Source: Phytohabitans suffuscus
GTDB lineage: Bacteria > Actinomycetota > Actinomycetes > Mycobacteriales > Micromonosporaceae
DNA: 64,000 nucleotides
Assembly (NCBI RefSeq): GCF_011764565.1
Contig: NZ_AP022871.1
Span: forward strand, 5,456,320-5,520,319
Reading direction: 5' to 3'
Numbering within the stretch: position 1 is the stretch's first letter; each line of letters starts with the position of its first letter. Below, piece by piece: positions 1 to 8,341 of the stretch. The translations under genes were made by a program, and so were the position numbers. A model generated the notes under the pieces. It did not search any database and was not told the DNA's origin. It saw only the letters and a program-made list of their open reading frames with translations.

Positions 1-995
1 ACGATGCGGCGCCGGGACCGTGGCGCCCCGTCCACCTGCTCCATCAGCAGGGCCAGGCTCTGCCGGCCGACCTCGCCGAACTCCTGGCGGAGCGTGGTCA
101 GCGGCGGGGTGAAGAACTCGGCCTCGGGGATGTCGTCGAAGCCGACGACGCTCACCTGCTCGGGCACCGGGATGCCGGCCGCGGAGAGGGCCCGCAACGC
201 GCCGATCGCCATCTGGTCGTTGGCCACGAAGATGGCGGTCAGGTCGGGCTGGCCGATGAGCCGGCGGGCGGCCTCGTAGCCCGACCGGGGGCTCCAGTCG
301 CCGCGCACCAGCTCGGGGATCTCGCGCTCCGCGTCGGTGAGCGCGTCGCGCCACCCCCGCTCGCGCTCCTGCGCCTCGTGCCAGTCGCCGGGGCCGGCGA
401 TGTGCGCGACCGAGCGGTGGCCGAGGGAGAGCAGGTGCTCGGTGGCGAGGCGGGCGCCGAGCCGCTGGTCGACCGCGACGGTGGGCACCGGCGCGCGGCC
501 GCCCTCGACCGCGACGACCGGGATGTCCTTGGGCACGTGGCGCAGCGCCGTCGTGGTCGAGGTGTGCGGCGTGATCGCGATGATGCCCTCGACCGCCTGC
601 GCCATCAACGCCTCGAACGCCTCACCGAACGAGCGCCGGTCGACGCTGGGCAGGCTGGCGATGCTTATCGCGTATCCGATGTCGCGCGCCGCCCGCTCGA
701 TCGCCAGCAGCATGGAGGCCGGCCCGTAGAGCGTCGTGTCGATGCTGACCACGCCGAGCGTGCGGGTGCGCCCGGTGACGAGCGCGCGGGCCGCGACGTT
801 GGGCCGGTAGCCGAGCTCCGTCATGGCGGCGAGCACCCGCTGGCGGGTCACCTGGCTGACAGTCGGCTGGTCGTTGATGACGCGGGAGACGGTCATGTGG
901 GAAACTCCAGCGAGTCGGGCCACATCGACCATCCCGACCTGCCGGCGCGGGCCACGCCCCGATGGGCTCCCGCCGTCTGGTCGCCGCTCCGCCAT
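1..995 (-). CDS. LacI-family transcriptional regulator (3' end beyond window)
   Basis: This is a DNA-binding repressor or activator of the LacI/GalR family, probably responding to a sugar. Reading from the ATG at 995, residues 22-45 form the N-terminal helix-turn-helix (VDVARLAGVSHMTVSRVI), followed by the hinge region (GYRPNVAARAL) and a periplasmic-binding-protein-like sensor domain that runs off the window edge (about 331 codons visible). Late motifs such as FVANDQMAIGALRAL and VVGFDDIPEAEFFTPPLTTL are typical of the family's effector domain. The initial 20 residues are Arg/Gly-rich and an internal start near the HTH is possible. A perfect 11-bp inverted repeat lies 36 bp upstream and is a good autoregulatory operator. 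The regulated genes are not in the window, so the ligand is unknown. Confidence 0.93.
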   Translation of the reverse strand, partial: MAERRPDGGSPSGRGPRRQVGMVDVARLAGVSHMTVSRVINDQPTVSQVTRQRVLAAMTELGYRPNVAARALVTGRTRTLGVVSIDTTLYGPASMLLAIERAARDIGYAISIASLPSVDRRSFGEAFEALMAQAVEGIIAITPHTSTTTALRHVPKDIPVVAVEGGRAPVPTVAVDQRLGARLATEHLLSLGHRSVAHIAGPGDWHEAQERERGWRDALTDAEREIPELVRGDWSPRSGYEAARRLIGQPDLTAIFVANDQMAIGALRALSAAGIPVPEQVSVVGFDDIPEAEFFTPPLTTLRQEFGEVGRQSLALLMEQVDGAPRSRRRI

Positions 996-1030
996 GCGTC
1001 TAGGCCCCGTTTCTCAAACCCGGTGATAAG

Positions 1031-1058
1031 ACATGCCTGTTCACGTTAACAGGCATGT
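1031..1058. promoter_or_regulatory. probable LacI-family operator
   Basis: An 11-bp perfect inverted repeat (ACATGCCTGTT and its complement) flanks a 6-bp centre. The middle 14 bases read TGTTCACGTTAACA, one mismatch from a symmetrical site with the central CG that LacI-family proteins use. It lies upstream of the regulator that starts at 995, so autoregulation is the simplest inference. Confidence 0.6.
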
Positions 1059-1117
1059 TCCGGCTTGGACCCGATGCCTGTCAAGTCCTCCGAAAACCTT
1101 TCGACGCCGATTTCGAC

Positions 1118-1174
1118 GGCGGTTGCCTCTTTGGGGGCGGCTCGCGTCCACGATCAGCCGGAACCGATCCCTCG
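1118..1174 (-). repeat. E repeat, copy 1
   Basis: A 57-bp segment nearly identical to 13924-13980. The shared core reads GGGGGCGGCTCGCGTCCAC. A more diverged relative in the opposite orientation occurs at about 14241-14290. Noncoding context in all cases. Confidence 0.6.
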
Positions 1175-1252
1175 GGTCCTGCCGCGGGCGGCTTTCCGGT
1201 CTGTCCTCGCCGCCGCCACTCCCGCCCTCGAACGCGCGGCTCCCGGCAAACA

Positions 1253-1299
1253 GATCGTGGTATGAAACTGCCCCCAGGGGGCGGATCCGTACCACGATC
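1253..1299 (-). repeat. B palindrome, copy 1
   Basis: The arms GATCGTGGTA (1253-1262) and TACCACGATC (1290-1299) are perfect complements. The interior contains an inner hairpin of C and G runs and a GGATCC. It is 47 nt against 48 nt in the other full copies. Confidence 0.7.
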
Positions 1300-1827
1300 C
1301 ACCGAAACCGACGCCCAGTCTCCACATCGGGCGGATAGACCAGCGGAAGCACAGAAGGTCCATAGAGACGTTCCGGAGTCAGAGGGCTCGGTCGCCAGGC
1401 AGCCGCGAGCCCTGATCCCGCGAGGTAGGCCACGACGCGAGGCGAGGTGACCGGGCGAGACGCTCTGAAGCTGGGCGCACCGATGCGCCCAGCTCCGGAG
1501 TCGGCCGCACCCCACATCCGCCCGCCCGGCAGCAGACCGACGACGCCGACCCGCCCGGGGTGTGCACGACGCTGAAACCCGCGGGGCCGGATCGGGTCGC
1601 CGCGGTCGCGGGAGCCAGACCCGGACCCAGACCCAGATCCGGACCCGGACCAGCGGCACGGAGCAGGACCAGGCCGGGGACCCGGGTCGACCGGGGGCCG
1701 CGCGGGCACCGCGCGATCCGTTCGAACCTCGACCCCGAAAAGCTCCATGGTCGCTCCCCGCCGCCTCACTGTCCGCGCGACACGACCGCGGGCGAGTCGC
1801 GGACGACGGGGGTCGCCGTTTCCCACG

Positions 1828-1885
1828 GCGGAGGGTGAGGCCGCGGGAGCTACGGTCGGGACCACGACGGGCGTCGCGGTAGCTC
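1828..1885 (-). repeat. A repeat, copy 1 (reverse)
   Basis: A 58-bp dispersed repeat. In forward orientation it begins GAGCTACCGCGA and ends CCTCACCCTCCGC, with the palindrome GGTCCGGACC near its centre. This copy is complete, in reverse orientation and unpaired. Confidence 0.7.
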
Positions 1886-1920
1886 GGATTCTGTCCTTGA
1901 CTGTCGTGCGGCGCGAGGGG

Positions 1921-2562
1921 TCAGCCGGTCGCGAGCTTGAGGCCGAAGCCCAGAAAGAGCGTGCCGGCGGCGGTCGTGGCGCCGGCGGCCAGGCGGCGGC
2001 GGCGCCGGAACTGGGCGGCCAGGAACGTGCCGGCGAAGATGAGCAGCGTCAGGTACAGCGCGCTCGCCAGCTGCGCGATCAGGCCCAGCAGCAGGAACGA
2101 CAGGGCGGGGTAGGCGTAGGCCGGGTCGACGAACTGGATGAAGAACGAGATGAAGAACAGGATCGCCTTCGGGTTGAGCAGGCTGATCACGGCGGCTTTG
2201 CGGAAGGGGTTGTACGCGGGCTCCGCCGCCGCGGGCGGGGTCGCCGGCGCCGGGGCGGGCGACCGCCAGCGGCGCAGGGCGCCACGGATCATCTGCAGGC
2301 CGACGTAGCCCAGGTAGACGGCGCCCGCGTACTTGATGGCGAGGAAGACCGGCGGGTATGCCTTCAGGAGCGAGGCGACACCCGCGGCCGAGAGCACCAT
2401 GAGCACGGTGTCGCCGGCGAAGACGCCGGCGGCGGCGCGGTAGCCGGACGGTACGCCGCGCCGGGCCGCGGTGGAGAGCACGAAGAGCGAGTTGGGCCCG
2501 GGCAGCAGGATGATGGCGACGGTGCCCAGCACGTACGTCCAGATGTCGGTGATTCCCAGCAC
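1921..2562 (-). CDS. LysE/RhtB-family amino acid exporter
   Basis: A 213-residue inner-membrane exporter of amino acids or derivatives. The family signature GPNSLFVLSTAARRG lies near residues 22-36, and about six hydrophobic segments follow. The conserved NPKAILFFISFFIQF segment is typical of LysE/RhtB proteins. The GTG at 2562 is chosen because GTGAGGA lies just upstream and the first helix begins directly after it. A longer in-frame reading extends into the neighbouring gene and is not family-like. The gene follows the PNPOx/GNAT gene by 11 bp on the same strand, so the two are probably co-transcribed. The substrate cannot be read from sequence. Confidence 0.9.
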   Translation of the reverse strand: MLGITDIWTYVLGTVAIILLPGPNSLFVLSTAARRGVPSGYRAAAGVFAGDTVLMVLSAAGVASLLKAYPPVFLAIKYAGAVYLGYVGLQMIRGALRRWRSPAPAPATPPAAAEPAYNPFRKAAVISLLNPKAILFFISFFIQFVDPAYAYPALSFLLLGLIAQLASALYLTLLIFAGTFLAAQFRRRRRLAAGATTAAGTLFLGFGLKLATG

Positions 2563-2573
2563 GGCGCCAATCC

Positions 2574-3818
2574 TCACCCCACCGACGCCGGCGCGCGAAG
2601 CCTTTCCCGCAGCCGCAGGTGTGCCGCTGGCCACTCGTCGACGGTCATCGCGTACTGCACGGTGTCGCGCCACGTGCCGTCCGGCCGCAGCCGGTGCATC
2701 CGCAGCACGCCCTCGCGCCTGGCGCCGAGGCGCTCGATGGCGGCCTGGGAACGCTCGTTGCGGATGTCGGTGTGCCACACGACGCGGACCGCGCCCAGCT
2801 CCTCGAAGGCGCGGGTGAGCAGCATCAGCTTGGCCTCGGTGTTGACCCCCGTGCGCCAGCACCGCCGGCTGATGAACGTGTGGCCGATGGCGACCGTGCG
2901 CCGCGCCTCGTGCGGCTCGTAGTACGACGTCGTGCCGACCACCTCGCCGGTGGCGGCGTCGCGCTGGACCCACGGCACGCGCTCGCCGGTGTGGTGGCCG
3001 TGCAGCGCGTCGGCGACGACCTCGGCCAGCGCGTCGCGGGTGGTGGGCTGGGAGACCGACAGGTGCGTCCACACCTCGGGGTCGCGGGTGGCGGCGAAGA
3101 GCGCGTCGACGTGCGACATGTCGAGCGGCTCGAGGACGACGTGCGTGCCGCGCATCGGCTCGGCGGTGAACCAGGGGGAGCGGGGCGCCCGCAGGTTGCC
3201 GGGGACCGGCACCGTCACGCCGGCGTCCGGCTCGGGCACGCCGGCCACGAGGCGCAGCGGGACCACGCCGGCCCAGTGCGGCAGGCCGAGGTCCTCCTCG
3301 TCGTCGATGACCCCGCCGGCGCGGGCCTTGACCGACACCTCGTGCAGCGGGAGCGCCAGCATCGCGGTCTCGGCCAGCTCCTTGCGGGTCGGCGGGCGGG
3401 TCTGCGCCGAGCGGCCGCGCGCGATCTTGTCGACCAGCGCGTTGAGGGCGGTGCGCTTCTCCTCCTCGCCGGTCACCAGCCGGGCCACGCCGTGCGCGAC
3501 CACGGAGCGGTAGTTCGCACTGTGGTGGAACTGCGAGCGGGCCAGCACCAGCGCGTCGAGCTGGGTGACGGTGAGGCAGACGCGCAGGCCGGCGTCGCCG
3601 CGCGCGGCCAGCAGGGGGCGGCTGCCGGTGGAGCCGTGCACGTAGACCGTCTCGCCGACCCGCACGTGCAGCGTCGGGAGCACCCGCGGCTCACCGTCCA
3701 CAGTGAACCCGAGTGCGCAGTGGTATGCCTCGTCGAGGATCGCGTGGGCGGTGGCGCGCTCGTAGCTCATCCGGCCCCGCTCGCGCTGCGCGGTGGTCCG
3801 CTCGGTCCGCTCGTACAC
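2574..3818 (-). CDS. PNPOx-like flavin-binding domain fused to GNAT acetyltransferase
   Basis: A two-domain fusion of about 414 residues. Residues about 15-215 resemble the pyridoxamine-phosphate-oxidase-like split-barrel (flavin or F420-binding) proteins (ILDEAYHCALGFTVDGEPRVLP, SANYRSVVAHGVARLV). Residues about 230-400 form a RimJ/RimL-type GNAT N-acetyltransferase (HVVLEPLDMSHVDALFAATRD, INRAF-like region with NTEAKLMLLTRAFEELGAVRV and NERSQAAIERLGARREGVLR). The GTG at 3818 has GGGGAGAG upstream; the ATG 16 codons in (MSYERATAH) is an alternative. It is divergent from a MocR-type regulator 48 bp away, the usual place for a regulated partner. The reaction is unknown; a link to vitamin B6 or amine detoxification is inference. 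Confidence 0.85.
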   Translation of the reverse strand: MYERTERTTAQRERGRMSYERATAHAILDEAYHCALGFTVDGEPRVLPTLHVRVGETVYVHGSTGSRPLLAARGDAGLRVCLTVTQLDALVLARSQFHHSANYRSVVAHGVARLVTGEEEKRTALNALVDKIARGRSAQTRPPTRKELAETAMLALPLHEVSVKARAGGVIDDEEDLGLPHWAGVVPLRLVAGVPEPDAGVTVPVPGNLRAPRSPWFTAEPMRGTHVVLEPLDMSHVDALFAATRDPEVWTHLSVSQPTTRDALAEVVADALHGHHTGERVPWVQRDAATGEVVGTTSYYEPHEARRTVAIGHTFISRRCWRTGVNTEAKLMLLTRAFEELGAVRVVWHTDIRNERSQAAIERLGARREGVLRMHRLRPDGTWRDTVQYAMTVDEWPAAHLRLRERLRAPASVG

Positions 3819-3852
3819 CCTGACACTCTCCCCATGAGATCGGCAGGTTTGT

Positions 3853-3883
3853 TATAGTACAAAACTGTGACTGTGCCAGTACA
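3853..3883 (+). promoter_or_regulatory. MocR promoter region with AGTACA direct repeats
   Basis: TATAGT at 3853-3858 sits 8 bases before the GTG at 3867, the spacing expected of a -10 box for a leaderless transcript. Two direct repeats AGTACA (3856-3861 and 3878-3883) are 22 bp apart. MocR/PdxR proteins commonly bind direct repeats in divergent regions, so these are candidate operator halves. Confidence 0.4.
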
Positions 3884-5216
3884 TTATCAGATCAGTGGGG
3901 CCACGTCAGCCGAGATTTCGGCCAGCGTGGAGTCCGGCGTGCGCACCGGCGAGCTGCCCTCCGGGGCGCCGCTGCCGGCCGTGCGGGCCCTCGCGGACGG
4001 GCTCGGGGTGAGCCCCGGCACCGTCGCGAAGGCGTACCAGGTGCTCCGCCAGCGCGGCGTGATCGAGACCGCGGGGCGCAACGGCACCCGGATCCGCCCC
4101 CGCCCGCCGGTCACCGCCACCCGCGCCGCGCTCCGCCCGCCGGTGCCGCCGGGCGCGCTCGACCTCTCCTCCGGCGAGCCCGACCGTGACCTGCTGCCGC
4201 CGCTGGGTCCGCACCTCGCCGCGCTCGCCGCGCGGGTCGGACCCCCCATCGGGTACGCGGAGGCGGGAGTCCTGCCCGAGCTGGCCGACATGATCCGTGA
4301 CCGCTTCGCGGCCGACGGGGTCGAGGCGCCGGCGGTCACCGTCACGAGCGGCGCGCTGGACGGCGCCGAGCGGCTGCTCACCGCGCACCTGCGACCGGGC
4401 GACGCGGTGGCGGTGGAGGACCCCGGCTGGTCCAACTTCCTCGACCTCGTCGCGGCGCTGGGCCTGCGCGCCGTGCCGGTGCCGGTGGACGGCGAGGGTC
4501 CCACGCCGCACGGCCTGCGGGCGGCGCTCGCCGCGGGCGCGCGGGCCGCCGTCGTGACCACCCGCGCGCACAACCCCACCGGTGCCTACCTCACCGCCGC
4601 CCGCGCGGCCGACCTGCGCGAGGTGCTCGCCGGGCAGGACGGCGTGCTGCTGATCGAGGACGACCACGCCGGCGAGCTGGCCGACGTACCCCTGCATCCG
4701 CTGGCCGGCGCGACGCGGACCTGGGCCTTCCTCCGCTCGGCCGCCAAGCCCTACGGCGCCGACCTGCGCCTGGCCGCCCTCGGCGGCGACGAGGCCACGG
4801 TCGCGCGGGTCGCCGGCCGCATGCGGCTCGGCGCCGGCTGGGTCTCCACGCTGCTGCAGCGCCTCGCCATGGGGCTGTGGCGCGACCCGGCCGTCACGGC
4901 CGAGGTGGTCGCGGCCGGCCGCAGCTACGACCGCCGCCGCCACGCCCTCCTCGACGCGCTCGGTGAGCGCGGCGTGACCGCGTACGGGCGGACCGGAATC
5001 AACGTCTGGATCCCCGTCGCCGACGAGACCCGCGCGGTCACCACGCTCCGCGACTCGGGGTACGCGGTGGCACCCGGCGCGCTGTACCGGCAGGCCACGC
5101 CGCCCGGCGTGCGGATCACGATCAGCCCGCTCAAGGAGTCGGACATCTCACCGCTCGCGGACGCGGTGGCCGCCGCCGCATCCTCCGCGACCGAATGGGG
5201 TAGAACAGTGCGGTGA
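3867..5216 (+). CDS. MocR/PdxR-family regulator (GntR HTH plus aminotransferase-like domain)
   Basis: A 449-residue regulator with an N-terminal GntR winged helix (about residues 8-75: AEISASVESGVRTGELPSGAPLPAVRALADGLGVSPGTVAKAYQVLRQRG, shown here only as its hallmark pieces PAVRALADGLGVSPGTVAKA) and a fold-type I aminotransferase-like domain after residue 95. The PLP lysine is probably in LRSAAKPYGADLRLA, and THNP-like HNPTGAYLT and EDDHAGELADV segments fit PLP binding. Such proteins sense PLP or an amino-acid adduct and usually control a divergent gene, here the PNPOx/GNAT fusion. Start is GTG with no leader. The stop overlaps the next start by 4 bp. Confidence 0.9.
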   Translation: MTVPVHYQISGATSAEISASVESGVRTGELPSGAPLPAVRALADGLGVSPGTVAKAYQVLRQRGVIETAGRNGTRIRPRPPVTATRAALRPPVPPGALDLSSGEPDRDLLPPLGPHLAALAARVGPPIGYAEAGVLPELADMIRDRFAADGVEAPAVTVTSGALDGAERLLTAHLRPGDAVAVEDPGWSNFLDLVAALGLRAVPVPVDGEGPTPHGLRAALAAGARAAVVTTRAHNPTGAYLTAARAADLREVLAGQDGVLLIEDDHAGELADVPLHPLAGATRTWAFLRSAAKPYGADLRLAALGGDEATVARVAGRMRLGAGWVSTLLQRLAMGLWRDPAVTAEVVAAGRSYDRRRHALLDALGERGVTAYGRTGINVWIPVADETRAVTTLRDSGYAVAPGALYRQATPPGVRITISPLKESDISPLADAVAAAASSATEWGRTVR

Positions 5217-5860
5217 CGACAGCGCAGGAGTTCGTCCCGGACCGTGCCCGCACGCTCGACGAGCTGAAGGCGGCCGCCCCCTCGTGCAAGGGCTGCGACC
5301 TCTACCAGGACGCCACGCAGGTGGTGTTCGGCCGGGGCGACGCGCACGCGCGGGTGGTCTTCGTGGGCGAGCAGCCCGGCGACATAGAGGACCAGAAGGG
5401 CCTGCCGTTCGTCGGGCCGGCCGGCCACCTGCTGCGCCGCGCGGTCGACAAGGCCGGCCTCGACCCGGCCCACATCTACATCACGAACGCGGTCAAGCAC
5501 TTCCGCTTCGAGCTGCGGGGCAGGCGGCGGATCCACAAGACACCCGACCGGGTGCACATCGAGGCGTGCCGGCCGTGGCTGGTCTCGGAGTTCGCGCTGC
5601 TGCGGCCGGAGGTCGTGGTGGTGCTCGGCGCGACCGCGGCCAGGGCGCTGATCGGGCCGTCGTTCCGGGTGACGCAGCAGCGCGGCCAGGTGCTGGACTG
5701 GCCCGCCGCGGCCCAGCGCCCCGCCGACTTCCCGGTGGAGCCGGCGAAGCTCGTCGCCACCATCCACCCGTCCGCGGTGCTGCGCGCCGACAACCAGGAC
5801 ATCGCCTTCGACGGCCTGGTCGCTGACCTGCGGGTGGTCGCGGGGGCCCTGCGAACCTGA
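5213..5860 (+). CDS. udgX: UdgX-type uracil-DNA glycosylase
   Basis: A 215-residue member of the family-4-like uracil-DNA glycosylases. Motif GEQPGDIEDQKGLPFVGPAG (about residues 53-72) is the catalytic loop. The insertion GRRRIHKTP (about 103-111) is the UdgX hallmark; in the mycobacterial enzyme its histidine forms a covalent bond with the abasic sugar after uracil excision. Cysteines in CKGCDLY and EACRPWL are positioned to bind a [4Fe-4S] cluster. The C-terminal motif HPSAVLR is the leucine-loop counterpart. GTG start, 4-bp overlap with the MocR gene. The final codons and the stop lie in the first unit of an 18-bp tandem repeat. Confidence 0.92.
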   Translation: MTTAQEFVPDRARTLDELKAAAPSCKGCDLYQDATQVVFGRGDAHARVVFVGEQPGDIEDQKGLPFVGPAGHLLRRAVDKAGLDPAHIYITNAVKHFRFELRGRRRIHKTPDRVHIEACRPWLVSEFALLRPEVVVVLGATAARALIGPSFRVTQQRGQVLDWPAAAQRPADFPVEPAKLVATIHPSAVLRADNQDIAFDGLVADLRVVAGALRT

Positions 5861-5944
5861 CCGGCCCTGCGAACCTGACCGGCCCTGCGAACCTGACCGG
5901 CCCTGCGAACCCGACCGGACCTGCGAACCCGACCGGACCTGCGA
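5845..5944. repeat. 18-bp tandem repeat, about 5.5 units
   Basis: Units of the form GGCCCTGCGAACCTGACC repeat from 5845 to 5944; the last two are slightly diverged. The unit is six codons long and the udgX stop (TGA, 5858-5860) lies inside the first unit, so repeat number does not change the protein. The array fills the gap to the acyl-CoA dehydrogenase start. Confidence 0.9.
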
Positions 5945-5957
5945 CACACTGATCGGT

Positions 5958-7100
5958 ATGGAGCAGGAGCTGTACGAGCCGGTCCACGAAGACTTCCGCG
6001 CGCTCTGCCGCGAGTTCCTGGCCCGCGAGGCGGTGCCCCACCACGACGCGTGGGAGAGGGACGGCATCGTCGACCGCGAGGTCTGGCGCAAGGCCGGCGC
6101 GGCCGGGCTGCTGGGCATGGACGTCGACGAGGAGTACGGCGGGGGCGGGCAGCGCGACTTCCGCTTCAACGCGGTGCTCGCCGAGGAGGTCGTGGCGTCG
6201 GGCTGCGCGGGCCTCGGCTTCGGGCTGCACAACGACGTCGTCGCGCCGTACCTGACCGACCTCACCACCGAAGAGCAGCGCAAGCGCTGGCTGCCCGGCT
6301 TCTGCTCCGGCGACCTGGTCACCGCGATCGCGATGAGCGAGCCGGGCGCCGGCTCCGACCTCGCCGGCGTGCGCACGTCGGCGGTGCGCGACGGCGACTC
6401 GTACGTCCTCAATGGACAGAAGACGTTCATCACCAACGGCGACATGGCCGACCTGGTGGTGGTCGTCGCCAAGACCGCGCCGGACCAGGGCGCGCACGGC
6501 GTGAGCCTGGTCGCGGTCGAGCGGGGCGCGCCCGGCTTCTCCCGCGGCCGCCGGCTGGAGAAGGTGGGGCTGAAGGCCAACGACACGGCCGAGCTCTTCT
6601 TCGACGACTGCCGGGTGCCCGCCGACAACCTCATCGGCACCGAGAACCACGGCTTCTACCACCTCATGGGCAACCTGCCCCGCGAGCGGCTGGGCATCGC
6701 GGTGGCGGCCGTCGCGGCCTGCGAGCGGGTGCTGGCCATCACGCTGGAGTACGCGCGCGGCCGCGAGGCGTTCGGCCGGCCGATCGGGAAGTTCCAGCAC
6801 AACCGCTTCCTGCTCGCCGAGCTCGACACCGAGGTGACGATCGCGCGCACGTTCCTCAACCACTGCGTGCGGGAGTTCAACGCGGGGCGGCTCACCGTGG
6901 TCGACGCGGCCAAGGCCAAGTGGTGGACCACCGAGCTGCAGAACAAGGTGGCCGACCGGTGCGTGCAGCTGCACGGCGGCTACGGCTACATGCTGGAGTA
7001 CCCGGTCGCCAAGGCGTGGCTCGACAGCCGCGTGCAGACCATCTACGGCGGCACGACGGAGATCATGAAAGAGATCATCGGGCGTAGCCTGGGGCTGTGA
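5958..7100 (+). CDS. acyl-CoA dehydrogenase
   Basis: A 380-residue FAD enzyme that introduces the alpha-beta double bond in acyl-CoA thioesters, passing electrons to ETF. The length is standard. Motifs seen: AIAMSEPGAGSDLAGV (FAD/substrate site, about residues 117-132), YVLNGQKTFITNG, LMGNLPRERLGIAVAA, and the C-terminal QTIYGGTTEIMKEIIGR with the likely catalytic glutamate. The chain-length preference cannot be determined. It overlaps the following MFS gene by 4 bp (GTGA), so the two are co-translated. The start ATG follows the tandem repeat directly and a ribosome site is weak. Confidence 0.93.
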   Translation: MEQELYEPVHEDFRALCREFLAREAVPHHDAWERDGIVDREVWRKAGAAGLLGMDVDEEYGGGGQRDFRFNAVLAEEVVASGCAGLGFGLHNDVVAPYLTDLTTEEQRKRWLPGFCSGDLVTAIAMSEPGAGSDLAGVRTSAVRDGDSYVLNGQKTFITNGDMADLVVVVAKTAPDQGAHGVSLVAVERGAPGFSRGRRLEKVGLKANDTAELFFDDCRVPADNLIGTENHGFYHLMGNLPRERLGIAVAAVAACERVLAITLEYARGREAFGRPIGKFQHNRFLLAELDTEVTIARTFLNHCVREFNAGRLTVVDAAKAKWWTTELQNKVADRCVQLHGGYGYMLEYPVAKAWLDSRVQTIYGGTTEIMKEIIGRSLGL

Positions 7101-8338
7101 CTGTAGCGGCGGCCGCTCCCGTCCAGCGGCGCACTCTGCGTCTGCTCTTCGTCACCCAGATCGTCGGCGGCATGGGCGTCGCCATCGGACTGTCGGTCGG
7201 CGCGCTGCTGGCCGCCCGGCTCGGCGGCACCGCCGTCTCCGGTCTCGCCATGAGCGCCGGCGTGGTGGGCGGCGCGCTGCTCGCCATCCCGGTCACCCGG
7301 ATCACCAACGCGCGCGGGCGGCGGTGGGGGCTCGCCGCGGCGTACCTCACGGGCGCGCTCGGCGGGGTGGTCGTGGTGGCGGCCGCGGCGCTCGCCCTCG
7401 TACCGCTGCTCTTCCTCGGCATGGTGCTCTTCGGCGGCGGGAGCGCGGCCAACCTCCAGGCCCGCTACGCCGCCGTCGACCTCGCCGAGCCGGCCCGCCG
7501 GGGGCGGCAGCTCTCGCTGATCGTGTGGGCCACCACGATCGGGTCGGTCAGCGCGCCCAACCTCGCCGCGGTCGCCGACGGTGCGGTGCGCTGGTCCGGG
7601 GTACCCGCGCTGACCGGCCCGTTCGTGTTCAGCGCGCTGGCGTTCGGGCTCGCGGCGGCGGCACTCACGCTGCTCCTGCGCCCGGACCCGCTCCTCACCG
7701 CGCGGCGCCTCGCGGAGGTCGCGCCGGCACCGCGTCGCGCCGGGTTCCGGCCCGCGCTGCGCGCGGTCTCGGAAAGTCCGGCGGCCCGGCTGGGGATCGC
7801 CGCGGTCGCCGTCGGCCACGTGGTCATGGTCGGGGTCATGGTGATGACGCCGGTACGCCTCGGCGAGTCGCATCCGGACGCCGACGTGCTCCGGGTCGTG
7901 GGCATCGTGCTGAGCCTCCACATCGCCGGCATGTACGCGCTGTCGCCGGTGGTGGGCTGGCTCACCGACCGGGTGGGGCGGCGCCAGGTGGTGCTCGGCG
8001 GGGTGGCGGTGCTCGTCGCCGCCTGCGTGACGGCCGGTACGGCGGGGCACGGCACGTCGCAGCTCGCGGTCGGGCTCACGCTGCTGGGGCTCGGCTGGTC
8101 GGGCACGATGGTGGCCGGCTCGACGCTGCTGTCCGAGTCGGTGCCGGCCGAGGTGCGGCCCTCCGCGCAAGGACTGTCCGACCTGGTCATGGGGCTCGCG
8201 GGAGCGTCCGCGGGTGCGGTGAGCGGATTCGTGGTGGAGCTGAGCGGATACGCGACGCTGACCGTGCTGGCCGCCATCGCGACCGTGCCGCTGGTCGCGC
8301 TAGCGTTGCGCCCAGTGGCTGTCGCGAGGAGGGTCTGA
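7097..8338 (+). CDS. major facilitator superfamily transporter
   Basis: A 413-residue membrane protein with about 12 hydrophobic segments and the cytoplasmic signature ITNARGRRWGLAA after helix 2, repeated in the second half as LTDRVGRRQVVLGG. GTG start coupled to the acyl-CoA dehydrogenase stop. The family suggests proton-driven efflux of a small molecule, but the substrate is not visible. It precedes the DUF3046-recA block with a 3-bp gap to DUF3046. Confidence 0.9.
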   Translation: MTVAAAAPVQRRTLRLLFVTQIVGGMGVAIGLSVGALLAARLGGTAVSGLAMSAGVVGGALLAIPVTRITNARGRRWGLAAAYLTGALGGVVVVAAAALALVPLLFLGMVLFGGGSAANLQARYAAVDLAEPARRGRQLSLIVWATTIGSVSAPNLAAVADGAVRWSGVPALTGPFVFSALAFGLAAAALTLLLRPDPLLTARRLAEVAPAPRRAGFRPALRAVSESPAARLGIAAVAVGHVVMVGVMVMTPVRLGESHPDADVLRVVGIVLSLHIAGMYALSPVVGWLTDRVGRRQVVLGGVAVLVAACVTAGTAGHGTSQLAVGLTLLGLGWSGTMVAGSTLLSESVPAEVRPSAQGLSDLVMGLAGASAGAVSGFVVELSGYATLTVLAAIATVPLVALALRPVAVARRV

Positions 8339-8341
8339 AGG

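Larger units (their letters stand above)
1059..1920. other. gene-free repeat island 1
   Basis: No open frame here resembles a protein. The stretch holds one E repeat, one B palindrome and one A repeat, all in the reverse orientation relative to copies elsewhere, joined by GC-rich sequence that I could not match to anything. About 60 bases on the right of B (complement strand) also resemble the left flanks of the B copies at 25.8 and 60.05 kb, so a longer composite repeat was probably present and has partly decayed. Confidence 0.6.
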
